Source: Cruorifilaria tuberocauda
Lineage: Eukaryota > Nematoda > Chromadorea > Rhabditida > Onchocercidae
Direction: 5' to 3'
Length of the DNA stretch: 13,484 nucleotides
Assembly: GCA_013365365.1 (NCBI GenBank)
Contig: JABVXU010000967.1
Coordinates: 1-13,484, forward strand
A model generated the notes under the pieces. It was given only the letters and a program-made list of their open reading frames with translations. It had not been told where the DNA came from and made no database searches. Positions 1-8,010 of this stretch are shown here, one piece after another. Within the stretch, counting starts at the first letter, position 1. Each line of letters begins with the position of its first letter. The position numbers and the translations under genes are program-made.

Positions 1-335
1 TATATTTGTGTATGTCTGTTTGTATGTTTGTATGTGAGTGTATGCATGTGTTTATACATGTGTTAATACGTGTATCTACTTGTGTGTACACGTGCATGTG
101 TATAATATATAGTAATATAGTAAAAAACTAGTATATATATTTACAAGTATAGATAATATAGTGTTTGTGCGTGTATACGTGTGTGAATACGTGTGCATAT
201 ACGTCTGTGTATATGTATTTATACTATGTAACATAGAGCAAAACTCGCATACATATTTACAGTTAAGGATGATATAGCGTTTGTATGTGTTATACGTGTT
301 TGTATACGTGTGCGTACGTGTTTGATTACGCGTAT
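1..335. repeat. TG/TACGTG-rich imperfect microsatellite with internal duplication
   Basis: The stretch alternates purine and pyrimidine as TGTG, TATG and TACGTG runs. It contains a diverged direct duplication: about 134-210 (ATATTTACAAGTATAGATAA, then ATATAGTGTTTGTGCGTG) matches about 247-325 (ATATTTACAGTTAAGGATGA, then TATAGCGTTTGTATGTG), an offset of roughly 114 bases. TACGTG or its complement recurs many times. Frames that stay open here on either strand read as Thr/Tyr/His-rich or Ile-rich low-complexity peptide and are not genes. Alternating purine-pyrimidine DNA of this kind can adopt Z-DNA or cruciform structure, which is an inference here. Confidence 0.8.
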
Positions 336-530
336 GCACAAATATACAGTAAAATTCCCAAATATATATTCGAAAAAATAATAATTTTTTTTTCTAAATT
401 TCAATTTCACAAGTGCAATTACAAGAATTATCAAATTATTAAAGTATACCTTTTCTTTTTTTTTACTTTGGAAAAATTTTTTAAGTCAATTTTTGTTAAA
501 AATGGAAAAGGAATAGGAACGGAGAAAAAA

Positions 531-600
531 AAATGAAATGAGCGAACAATTATCAAAATGATTTTGAAATTATGAAATGAGTGATAGTTCATTTCATTTT
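531..600. repeat. Imperfect inverted repeat (ATGAAATGAG / CATTTCATTT)
   Basis: The left arm at 531-547 reads AAATGAAATGAGCGAAC. The right arm at 587-600 is GTTCATTTCATTTT, the reverse complement of the left arm with four bases missing. The spacer is about 39 bases and holds a second GAAATGAG copy. The surrounding 340-680 interval is otherwise A/T homopolymer-rich DNA with nothing gene-like. Confidence 0.5.
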
Positions 601-679
601 ATTTCTTTACTTTCCTTTCTTTTTCAAAAAAAAAAAAATTCAAAAAAGTTTATGCGAAAAAAAAAACAAATTAGTAAAT

Positions 680-702
680 TGTTGTTGTTGTTGTTGTTGT
701 TT
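680..702. repeat. (GTT)n microsatellite
   Basis: An uninterrupted GTT run of about seven units sits inside A/T-rich DNA. From 703 to about 1010 there is only poly-A and poly-T with short unique spacers. Confidence 0.9.
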
Positions 703-1009
703 TTATTTTTGTTTTCTCTTTCTTATGATATGATTTGAAGTAATTTGATGTTTGTCACTTATCACATGAAAACTCCTAAATACTTGAAAAAAAAAACTTC
801 AATTAAAGTGTTTTCCATTTTTTTTTTGAAAAAATCAGAATTTTTTAACCAGTCATTTTCAACAAATAAAACCTTTTCACAAATGAAACTTTCATCAATC
901 AATCTTTTTTAATTATAAAAAAATTTTTCATTCGTTTTTTTTTTCTTCTACGAATATTGGTAATTTCTAATTTTAACTCGCTTTTTTTTCTAATATTTCA
1001 TTTCTGTTT

Positions 1010-1390
1010 TATCATTATATCACTTATCATTTATCACTTATTTATCATTACTACATCATCTATCATAAATGATATCATTTATTTATTATTAATAAATTAT
1101 CATTTATTTATTATTATTATAATCATCTATCATTTATCATTTATCATTTATTTCTCATTATATCATTTATCATTTATCATTTATCATTTATTTATCATTA
1201 TATCATTTATCATTTATTATATCATATATATTATATCAATTTCTTTTATCCTCTCTTTTCCGACTTGTAATATTTTATTTAATAAGTTTAATTAAAAAAG
1301 GAAAAAATAATTTCATTTCTATTATATCATTTATTTATCATTATTATATCACTTATCACTTATCATCTATTATATCATTTCTTTTATCTT
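1010..1390. repeat. (TATCATT)n heptamer microsatellite, two blocks
   Basis: TATCATT/TTATCATT units with period 7 fill about 1016-1235, and a second block lies at about 1320-1378. CACTTATC variants are mixed in. The open frame across it (957-1295) encodes only Ile/Tyr/His/Leu/Phe/Ser low-complexity repeats and is a by-product of the array. Each unit contains TTATC, the complement of a GATA-factor core. The same heptamer reappears at 5179-5226. Confidence 0.9.
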
Positions 1391-1394
1391 CCTT

Positions 1395-1820
1395 TCTTTC
1401 CTCTTTTTTTCCCTTCTTGGCAACTTTTATTTAAAAAATTTAAAAGATAATTTTGAGAGGAAAATGATAACAATCATAAAACTATGATATCTTTTTTTAT
1501 AAGTTATAATTCGTGATAATCCGTGGTAGCAATCTATTATTAATAACTATATTATTAATATAACTATAAATCATTAGATTACGAGTATATTTTATAATTC
1601 TTTCAAAGATAAAAAATTAATGAAATTATTATTAAAATTTATAAGTGATGAAATTTTTTCCAACAAACTAAAAGTTTTATCACTATTTATAAATTTTTAA
1701 TAAATATATTATCGATACGATAGGAATCGAATAAATTAAATAAATTTAAGTTTAAATAAAAAAAAAAATAAATTTAAGAATCGGTTTGTAATTTTACCTT
1801 TCTTTTCACTCTCAGTGCTA
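1395..1820. other. AT-rich spacer with no gene seen
   Basis: No convincing coding frame is visible. The stretch includes TAAATTTAAG repeated on both sides of a poly-A run (about 1743-1780). A pyrimidine-rich tract ending in CTCAG at 1815 resembles a 3' splice site, but it leads straight into satellite DNA, so it is unlikely to be used. Confidence 0.5.
1590..1613. repeat. Direct repeat, left copy, flanking the satellite
   Basis: TTTTATAATTCTTTCAAAGA followed by TAAA matches 2206-2229 with a single difference (TTTTACAATTC). Similarity continues weakly downstream (AAATTAATGAAATTATTA against CAATTGACAAAATGATTATT). The two copies lie about 616 bases apart and bracket the satellite at 1821-2187. 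Confidence 0.75.
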
Positions 1821-2187
1821 AAATATACTATAACTATAATCACTTACTTACTTTAAGTATACTTTAATATACTATAACTAAAAATCACTTACTGTAAGTA
1901 TACTATAACTATAATCACTTTAATATACTATAACTACAATCACTTACTTACTTTAAGTACACTATAACTATAATCACTTACTTACTTTAAGTATACTTTA
2001 ATATACTATAACTATAATCACTTACTTACTTTAAGCATACTATAACTATAATCACTTTAATATGCTATAACTATAATCACTTACTTACTTTAAGTATACT
2101 TTAATATACTATAACTATAATCACTTACTTACTTTAAGTATACTATAACTATAATCACTTTAATATACTATAACTATAATCACTTAC
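1821..2187. repeat. Satellite of TATACTATAACTATAATCAC units with higher-order structure
   Basis: The core TATACTATAACTATAATCAC is repeated about ten times and is joined by alternating tails: TTACTTACTTTAAG, TTTAA or TTTAATA. This gives sub-units of roughly 25, 34 and 44 bases. The 44-base form starts at about 1857, 1991 and 2094, spacings of 134 and 103, so the order of sub-units itself repeats. Copies are nearly identical, differing by single changes such as GCATAC or TATGCTATAA. This points to recent expansion or gene-conversion-like homogenisation. Confidence 0.9.
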
Positions 2188-2205
2188 ACTATTTTACTTA
2201 CTCTA

Positions 2206-2229
2206 TTTTACAATTCTTTCAAAGATAAA
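2206..2229. repeat. Direct repeat, right copy, flanking the satellite
   Basis: This is the partner of 1590-1613 with 23 of 24 bases identical. The two copies suggest that the satellite-bearing segment arose inside a larger duplication. Confidence 0.75.
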
Positions 2230-2252
2230 CAATTGACAAAATGATTATTTGA

Positions 2253-2372
2253 AAATTGATAAATGATAATAAAAATTACTTTTCTGATAAGCGCAATCAT
2301 TATTGTTTCATTGAAATGCCATCTGTTTCAGTAGAGGAAGAGGGAAAAAAAGGGAAAACAGCAAACCTATGA
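2253..2372 (+). other. Short open frame of higher complexity (possible micro-exon or small ORF)
   Basis: The frame is open for 39 codons and ends in TGA at 2370-2372. An ATG at 2316 would give MPSVSVEEEGKKGKTANL. The peptide has a balanced charged composition and the DNA is richer in G+C than its surroundings. A splice-acceptor-like CTGTTTCAG ends at 2331 inside the frame. Spliced there, another frame would run to a TAA that overlaps an AATAAA signal near 2404-2412. No family is recognised. Chance frames of this length are expected in a window this size, so a real gene is doubtful. Confidence 0.12.
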
Positions 2373-2552
2373 TTAAATTTCTTCGTTTCCTTTGTTTCGA
2401 ATTTTAATAAATAATGGAATGATATGATATCACTTTCATATGATGGAACAGGTGCTCTAACAAATCTAATTTATCACCATTACTCCATTCATTCCTCTCT
2501 CCAGCACATCAGATTTAGTTTGTATTAATTTCTTGATTGAATTCATTCAAAT

Positions 2553-3060
2553 CATCATTTCATTATTCTATTATGATTATCATTTCATTATTTTATTATA
2601 GTAATATTTTCATTATTTTATTATGATTATCATTTCATTATTTTATTATGATTATCATCTCATTATTTTATTATGATCATATTTTCATTATTTTATTATG
2701 ATGATATTTTAATTATTTAATTGTGATTACCATTTCATTATTTTATTATGATCATGTTTTAATTATTTTATTATGATTATCATTTCATAATTTTATTATA
2801 ATAATATTTTCATTATTTTACTATGATTATGATTTCATTATTTCATTATGATTATCATCTCATTATTTTATTATGATCATATTTTAATTATTTAATTATG
2901 AGTATCATTCCATTATTTTATTATGATCATATTTTAATTATTTTATTATGATTATCATTTCATAATTTCATTATAATAATATTTTCATTATTTTATTATG
3001 ATTGTCATTCCATTATTTAATTATGATTATCATTTCATCATTTTATTATGATCATTATGA
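2553..3060. repeat. Minisatellite, about 20 copies of a 24-25 bp unit
   Basis: The unit has the form TTATGATTATCATTTCATTA followed by TTTTA. Unit types alternate: some carry GATTATCATTTC, others GATCATATTTTAA or TAATAATATTTTC. Related types recur in the same order, for example around 2765-2870 and 2935-3000, which suggests multi-unit blocks were copied. No translation across it makes sense. Confidence 0.9.
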
Positions 3061-3490
3061 TCAGTTTTTTCAGATAGTTCTAAACCATTTCAAATTTAAC
3101 AAATATTCATCTTTCATTTCACAGTAGTGAAAAATTATTTTTTATTTTGTTTATGATTATTTTTTTCATTTCTCTTCTGCAACATGAAAAAAATCAACTA
3201 ATTTTATCATTATTATCATTTATATGATTGTAAATTATCATTATCATTTCATTATCATTCCATTATCATTTCATTATCGTGAAATTATCATTTTATTATT
3301 TTATTCCGATCAGTTGGATTTTTCTTTCTTTAAAATAATTCCAGTCATCTTCAAATTTTATAAGTATTTATCTTTCATTTGCTGGTATGAAAAGTTATTG
3401 TTTTTCTTTTGTCTGGAATTATTTTTTCTCAATTTTCCTTTCCAAATGTGTAGTTTGAAAAATCTTATCATTATTATCATCGTTATCATT
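3041..3490. repeat. Diverged tandem duplication, about 180 bp, offset about 250-260
   Basis: The left copy (about 3041-3220) and right copy (about 3293-3490) share an ordered set of anchors: GATCAGTT, then TTCAAATTT, then ATCTTTCATTT at 3110 and 3371, then a T-rich block, then GAAAAATC or similar, then TTATCATTATTATCAT. Spacers have diverged by small indels. A TATCATT-type repeat lies between the copies (3207-3290). The plus-strand frame at 3224-3511 crosses the second copy and is Ile/Phe-rich, so I do not regard it as a gene. Confidence 0.65.
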
Positions 3491-3733
3491 ATCATTATTA
3501 TTTTTGTATAAGTGAAATTTTAAACGGATTTCCTCTGATCCGTTAATTGTATTACTAAATACGTGAATGGCATGAAGTTTTATTTTCTTTTCTTCTAAAT
3601 TGATTAAAGTTACGTGAAATTTTCCATCGCTTAAATTGTCAGTATTATTGTGATTTATTATATTGTAAAAATTGAATTTCAAAAGGTATAAGTTGAACTT
3701 AATTAAAAGGTCATTGGTAATTGTAAGGTATCT
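3419..3733 (-). other. Longest non-repetitive open frame, no ATG
   Basis: The minus strand is free of stops for 105 codons, from just after a TAA (plus 3734-3736) to TAA at 3421-3419. The middle reads as ordinary hydrophilic protein (DGKFHVTLINLEEKKIKLHA, then IHVFSNTINGSEEIRLKFHL). It continues into a short Asn/Asp run (KNNNDNDNDDNND) encoded by a TTATCATTATTATC microsatellite, and ends ERKIEKK. There is no ATG anywhere in the frame; the apparent start at 3682 is a TTG, which a eukaryotic gene would not normally use. It could be an internal exon or a decayed coding fragment, but no clear flanking splice pair is visible. At this base composition one such frame could arise by chance. No family is recognised. 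Confidence 0.15.
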
Positions 3734-3784
3734 TTAGTTAATACATAAATAAAGTTTATTCAATCATTTAGAAATGGAAGAATT

Positions 3785-3819
3785 TAAAGTTTACAATTTG
3801 TCTAAAGTTTACAATTTCG
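3785..3819. repeat. Tandem pair of AAAGTTTACAATTT (18-bp unit)
   Basis: TAAAGTTTACAATTTGTC is followed directly by TAAAGTTTACAATTTCG. The core GTTTACAA also occurs at about 9124 and in the inverted repeat at 9770-9794. TTGTAAAC resembles a forkhead-factor site, which is an inference only. Confidence 0.75.
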
Positions 3820-3835
3820 TAAAATAAATGATTAG

Positions 3836-4420
3836 TTGTTGTAAGTTAATTTATTGATACACTGTATCAGTTAGTTTAATTGACGTACATAAAGTAATTA
3901 ATTACAATCATTAATTGATTAGTAATTGACAAGTATTTTCAAATGATTAACATTAATATAATAGTAATATGAATATCATAAATAATAAGTAATATAATGA
4001 TGATAAATGATGATGGTAATTATCATTTTAATTTATTAGCATACCGTAAAAACAGGTGTATCTTTATATCTCTTCGTAGTTAAAGTATTGAAAGTATGAT
4101 TTGCATTTGCAGAGAAATCGTTGTAATTTAATTCATTGATACATTGTATCAGTAAGATTTAATTAACATGCATAAAGTAATTAATTACAATCATTATTAG
4201 ATTAGTAATTCACAAGTATTTTCAAATGATTAACACCAATATCGTAGTAATATAATAAATGATAGGTGATATGATAAATGATAAGTGATACGGTAATGAT
4301 AAATGATAATAGTAATTATCATTTTAATCTATTCAAATACCGTAAAAACAGGTGTATCATTATATCTATTCATGATTAAAGTATGATTTAGATTTACAGT
4401 GAAATCTATTGTTAATATTT
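3836..4420. repeat. Tandem segmental duplication, unit about 282-296 bp
   Basis: Copy 1 (about 3836-4122) and copy 2 (about 4121-4418) match through most of their length. Shared segments are TTGATACA(C/T)TGTATCAGT, CATAAAGTAATTAATTACAATC, CAAGTATTTTCAAATGATTAAC, GTAATTATCATTTTAAT, TACCGTAAAAACAGGTGTATC and AAAGTATGATTT. The first ~120 bases look close to 90% identical. The largest difference is inside the ATGATAAATGATAA stretch, where copy 2 is about 14 bases longer. Each copy carries the palindrome TGATAC(N)GTATCA, and copy 2 has perfect 7-bp arms around one base. No coding frame is shared between copies. Confidence 0.85.
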
Positions 4421-4690
4421 AGAAATTATACTATAAGCACACCTGTACACACCTGTCATCACAATTTGAACAAATTGCGAAATGTTTTTCTTTTTTATCT
4501 TTATAAATTGCCCAACCAATATATTTTCAATTTCACAATTTTTTCTTCTAAAATATATTTTAGCTCTTTTTTTTTGAATTTAAATAAAAGTTAATTTAAA
4601 AAAGTAATTTTAAAAAGTACTATTGAATAAATAAAACAAACATTCAGTGATTTTATATTCATCTTCTTCATCTGGAATCCAATGAATTTC
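4421..4690. other. Spacer with paired ACACCTGT sites
   Basis: ACACCTGT occurs at 4439-4446 and 4449-4456. It is the reverse complement of the ACAGGTGT at 4052-4059 and 4348-4355 in the preceding duplication. The frame at 4409-4594 opens with TTG rather than ATG and ends in a Phe/Leu/Asn-rich tail, so it is not accepted as a gene. The rest is A/T-rich. Confidence 0.5.
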
Positions 4691-4694
4691 TGAA

Positions 4695-4711
4695 TCACGT
4701 AAACTACGTGA
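4695..4711. repeat. CACGTA palindrome, copy 1
   Basis: TCACGTA-AAC-TACGTGA is a perfect inverted repeat with 7-bp arms and a 3-base spacer. It lies inside a 29-base block that is repeated 169 bases downstream with very few changes (TGAATCACGTA...TACGTGAAAAAGTAT). Confidence 0.85.
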
Positions 4712-4747
4712 AAAAGTATGCTTGTAATTTTGTAGTTTTAGAGAATA

Positions 4748-4793
4748 TTAAAATTTTACTTTAGGTTCTACTTTAGGTTTTGGTTTAGGTTTA
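4748..4793. repeat. Degenerate TTTAGG/TTTGG run
   Basis: Three TTTAGGTT units and one TTTTGGTT unit are spaced irregularly. This resembles interstitial telomere-like sequence only loosely. It is too short and irregular to call, and it does not match the TTAGGC repeat of nematodes. Confidence 0.3.
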
Positions 4794-4863
4794 AATTTCA
4801 TTTCTTCACGGATGTAATGAATTCATTGCATGGAAATAAATATCTTTTTGTTCGATTTTTGAA

Positions 4864-4880
4864 TCACGTAAGTTACGTGA
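4864..4880. repeat. CACGTA palindrome, copy 2
   Basis: TCACGTAA-G-TTACGTGA is a perfect inverted repeat with 8-bp arms around a single base. It is the second copy of the element at 4695-4711. The two differ only at the centre, and both changes keep the symmetry. Confidence 0.85.
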
Positions 4881-4959
4881 AAAAGTATATTTTCAATTAA
4901 AAAAGAGAAAAAAATTGTTGTGACTTTTTAAACTAAAATGATTATGGTAATAGTGATAA

Positions 4960-4987
4960 CAGTGATAAGCTATCACTGCTGATAGCT
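4960..4987. repeat. Two overlapping, mutually exclusive hairpins
   Basis: CAGTGATA-AGC-TATCACTG (4960-4978) is a perfect hairpin. AGCTATCA-CTGC-TGATAGCT (4968-4987) is a second perfect hairpin sharing the central TATCACTG strand. Only one can form at a time. Both arms contain GATA-type cores. Confidence 0.8.
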
Positions 4988-5178
4988 GATAAAAATGCTA
5001 ATATTAGATGAAAAGGTAGAGAAATACAAATGATAATAATACAGTACACCAATACAGTTTCCGCTTGCCGTCATTTTTGATAAACAATCACAGAAATTTC
5101 ATACATTCAATCGTTTTGGCATCTATTCAAAATGATTGTAATGAATGAATGAATGAGAATAAAGTCTTGTTTAGTTAT

Positions 5179-5228
5179 CATGCATTTATCACTTATCACT
5201 TATCACTTATCACTTATCATTTATCATT
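5179..5228. repeat. (CACTTAT)n heptamer array
   Basis: CACTTATCACTTATC units with period 7 grade into CATTTATCATTTATC. It is the same family as 1010-1390. The frame 5149-5343 that crosses it is a low-complexity by-product. Upstream, at 5138-5155, lies a short GAAT tetramer run. Confidence 0.85.
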
Positions 5229-5229
5229 C

Positions 5230-5900
5230 AACAATTTCATACAATTTTACATTACAAAAAGAAACAATGCTCTTTTTCTTTTTGCGAGGAAAAAGGAATG
5301 TAAAATGAAAAAAATTTTCAAGGAATTATCATTAAATTATTGATTAATTTTAAAATTATCAATTTTAATTTTAATTTAATTTCTATCAAAAAAAAAAATG
5401 TAAATAAAAAGTTTATGTGTTTCATTTTTTTGATTATTGATTTCCTCTCTAAATAATATGCATTTTGTTTTTTTTTTAATAAACCATTTCTTAACATATT
5501 AAATTTAAAGAGCTTTTTTTTGCTTTGAAATTAGAACTTGATTATTGATTTTTAATTAAAATGATTAGGATTATTAATTGATTATGATTATTAATTAAAA
5601 ATTATGAATTGATTATTAATTAGTTGATCAACTTGTCCGAGACATTATGCTAATTTTTATTTTAATTAATTAATTTATTCTAGCAACAGTGCAAAATTAG
5701 CATTTTAAAAAATTCCACTGGATGATACTTTAGTTTTTTTACTCTGTAAGCAGTAAGCAATGCTTATAATGTCATTTTATCAATCACATCGGGGTATTTC
5801 GAGTTATCGATCCCGTTTCGTTTCTTTAATTAATTAATTGTAAAATTAAAATTTTAAATTTTGCAATAAAAATTCCGAGATAAAAGAGAAAATACGTGTT
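5230..5900. other. AT-rich spacer with small palindromes, no gene seen
   Basis: The interval holds A/T homopolymers and GATTATTAATT repeats (about 5538-5620). There is a perfect 12-bp palindrome AGTTGATCAACT at 5622-5633. A 9-bp inverted pair GCTAATTTT (5650-5658) / AAAATTAGC (5693-5701) spans 52 bases. A slightly G+C-richer patch near 5785-5822 (ATCGGGGTATTTCGAG) has a CGGG/CCCG stem but no tRNA fold that I can draw. Confidence 0.5.
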
Positions 5901-6290
5901 AAAGGTGTTCTTAACTTGGATATTCTTACCTTTTTAACTTTCATAACTGTTAGCTTCTTAACTTTTAACTTATATAAATACCATTAAATATAATTAATTT
6001 TGAGTTAAAGTAAAATTTGTAAAAAGATAAGGAGGAAAATATGTGTTAGAAATAATAGGTTCTGATAGAGGAAAGTATTCAATTTGAAATTAATTTTTAC
6101 CGGAAATCTAATTTCAATCAAAAATGTATACTGTAAGAGTTTCGAAATTTCGTTGTGGTAATTAAAGTAAAACTTTTGATTAAAGTAAAATTTGTAATTT
6201 GAGTGTTCTTAGATATTCTTACCTTTTTAACTTTCGCAACTTTTAACTTCGTAACTTTTAACTTTCATAAATACTATTAAGTTACGATTA
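5898..6290. repeat. Diverged direct duplication, about 95 bp, offset about 293
   Basis: GATATTCTTACCTTTTTAAC with flanks GTGTTCTTA... and ...TTAACTTTCATAAATACTATTAA occurs at about 5905-5995 and again at about 6200-6290. Short TAACTTTT sub-repeats lie inside both. Between them AAAGTAAAATTTGTAA also occurs twice (about 6008 and 6183). Confidence 0.7.
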
Positions 6291-7160
6291 AATTCAAAAA
6301 AAGGATCATTCCATTACAGAGTTTCATTTTCCATGCTTTTTAAAATCAAATTATTTAAATTGATTAAAATTGAGTTATCATAAATTATCATAAGTTAATC
6401 AAGCTATCACACTATTCTTTTAGTTTAAAAAAGGCCATCAATTTTTTTTCTTTTGTTCCTCCTGAAAATTTTATAAATTTTAAAAAAATTTTTAAAATTA
6501 AAAAAGTAATTAGAATGAACGATGAGCAAAGTTATGCTATCATAAGTTATCATAAATTAATCAATAATTGATATGATTTTGTATTTATTCCATGCATAAA
6601 TCATAAATATCAGAGAATGAAAGGTGATATTTTTTTTTCTTTTGATCAAAACTTATCGTTTTTCTCTCTGAAATAAATTTCAACTTTTTTTCACTGATTT
6701 TTTCAGATAATTTTTATCAATAGAAAATCTAAATTCAACATTTTTCAATTTAGCTAAATAAGCTTATGAATAATCGTCTACTTTAATGTTTGAAAAAAGA
6801 ATTATTTTTTTTCAAATCATAAAGCAATGTTAAGATTTATTTTGAATGGAAAAAAGTTTTATTTTTTTTTTTCATGAAAGTTCTTTTAATTCAAGAAATA
6901 TAAAAAATTGAATGAATGAATGAATTTGTTAAAGGAAGAATTTTTAACTTTATGAATTAAACATTTTTTTTTAAATGTCATTTTTGAAAATTCCAATATC
7001 GAATTGTTGTTGAAATTATTTTATTAAAAATAAAATCTGATTTTTGAAATTAGTTTGTTTAAAACGGAAATCGTTGAAATAAATAAAAAATTTAAAAAAA
7101 TTTTTAGTTTCAAAAAAAAAAAGGTTTTCGATTTTTCGAATAATCAAGAATATTGTTAAC
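6291..7160. other. AT-rich spacer, no gene seen
   Basis: TTATCATAAATTATCATAA-type motifs recur at about 6375-6405 and 6537-6562. A near-perfect A/T palindrome (AATTTTAAAAAAATTTTTAA and flank) lies around 6476-6500, and a GAAT run around 6910-6925. A TTTTTTCAG at about 6698-6706 resembles a splice acceptor, but no open frame follows it. Confidence 0.5.
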
Positions 7161-7162
7161 TA

Positions 7163-7240
7163 ATATTACGGTTACCTACCGTAGAAGTGAATTATTATTT
7201 AATTTATATTACAGTTTCCTACCGTAGAACTGAATTATCA
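7163..7240. repeat. 43-bp tandem duplication with ACGGT...ACCGT palindrome
   Basis: ATATTACGGTTACCTACCGT is followed by AGAAGTGAATTAT. It repeats at offset 43 as ATATTACAGTTTCCTACCGT followed by AGAACTGAATTAT. The first copy contains the inverted repeat ACGGT-TACCT-ACCGT; the second has lost it in the left arm. Confidence 0.8.
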
Positions 7241-7404
7241 GTACTTCCATATATCGAAAGACTGATTTCATCACTTAATGTATTACTATTCATTACAATA
7301 GAAATGATTTTGAATTAATTTTTCGAGTCTTAAATTAATATTTATATTTAAAATCAATTTTAAATTTTAATAAATTTTGTCAAACATTTAAATTTTAAAT
7401 TAAT

Positions 7405-7575
7405 TTCCTTTATCAATCAATTATTTTTATCAATTATTAGTCTAGATTAATTACTTTTATCCGTAATTTAATTTCTTTTGTCAGCTATCAATTTATATCA
7501 ATTACTTTTATCAGTTATTTAATTTCTTCTATTAATTAATTACTTATATCAATTATTTAATTTCATTTATCAGTT
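7405..7575. repeat. Degenerate TTTATCAATTATTTAATT repeats
   Basis: About five diverged units of roughly 30 bases combine TTTTATCAGTTATTTAATTTC-like blocks with ATCAATTA. No coding frame is present. The flanking 7241-7404 and 7576-7722 are plain AT-rich DNA. Confidence 0.6.
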
Positions 7576-7722
7576 GTTTTTAAATAAAAGATTCTCATTC
7601 GTTTTTTGAAAAGCTGAATAAATTTTAAATCAAAAAAATTTTTCCAATGATGCGATAGTTTTGTAATATTAACAAGGAAATTCGAAATATCATTTTTTTA
7701 AAAAAAAAAAGCGATACTGCTA

Positions 7723-7753
<31 letters not shown>

Positions 7754-7786
7754 CTTTTCTCTCTCTCCCTCTCTTCCTTTTTCCTA
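7723..7786. repeat. (CT)n pyrimidine tract
   Basis: A nearly uninterrupted CT dinucleotide run with a few T or C insertions. It is paired with a GA tract 100 bases downstream in the opposite sense. Confidence 0.95.
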
Positions 7787-7885
7787 CCTTTTATATTTAA
7801 TTGGCACAAAACGAAGCTATTCATTTAAAATTTTATTTAAACTCAAATAAAAAAATGATGATTTTTGATGTTGTAATGACACTTG

Positions 7886-7931
7886 GGAGAGAAAAAGTGA
7901 GAGAGAGAGAGAGAGAGAGAAAAAAAGAGGG
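7886..7931. repeat. (GA)n purine tract
   Basis: A GA run followed by AAAAAAGAGGG, complementary to the CT tract at 7723-7786. A large stem or triplex-type structure is possible. Confidence 0.95.
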
Positions 7932-8010
7932 AATCATTAACCAATAATAGAATGTACTATTTATCACTCCTTCTTTTTTCCTTTTTTTTTTTTAACAAAT
8001 CATTTCTTCC

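Noticed and set aside
957..1295. 112-codon plus-strand open frame
   Set aside because: It follows the TATCATT heptamer array and encodes only Ile/Tyr/His/Leu/Phe/Ser repeats. An array with no stop in one phase stays open automatically.
4409..4594. 61-codon plus-strand frame with CHH motif
   Set aside because: It opens with TTG instead of ATG, has one His/Cys cluster only, and ends in Phe/Tyr/Asn low complexity from T-rich DNA.
4748..4793. Interstitial telomere
   Set aside because: The TTTAGG-like units are few and irregular, and similar GGTTTAGGTTTA words occur in the ordinary 28-bp repeat at 9149.
5785..5825. Possible structured RNA around CGGGGTATTTCGAG...ATCCCG
   Set aside because: Only a 4-bp stem is supported and no known RNA fold fits.
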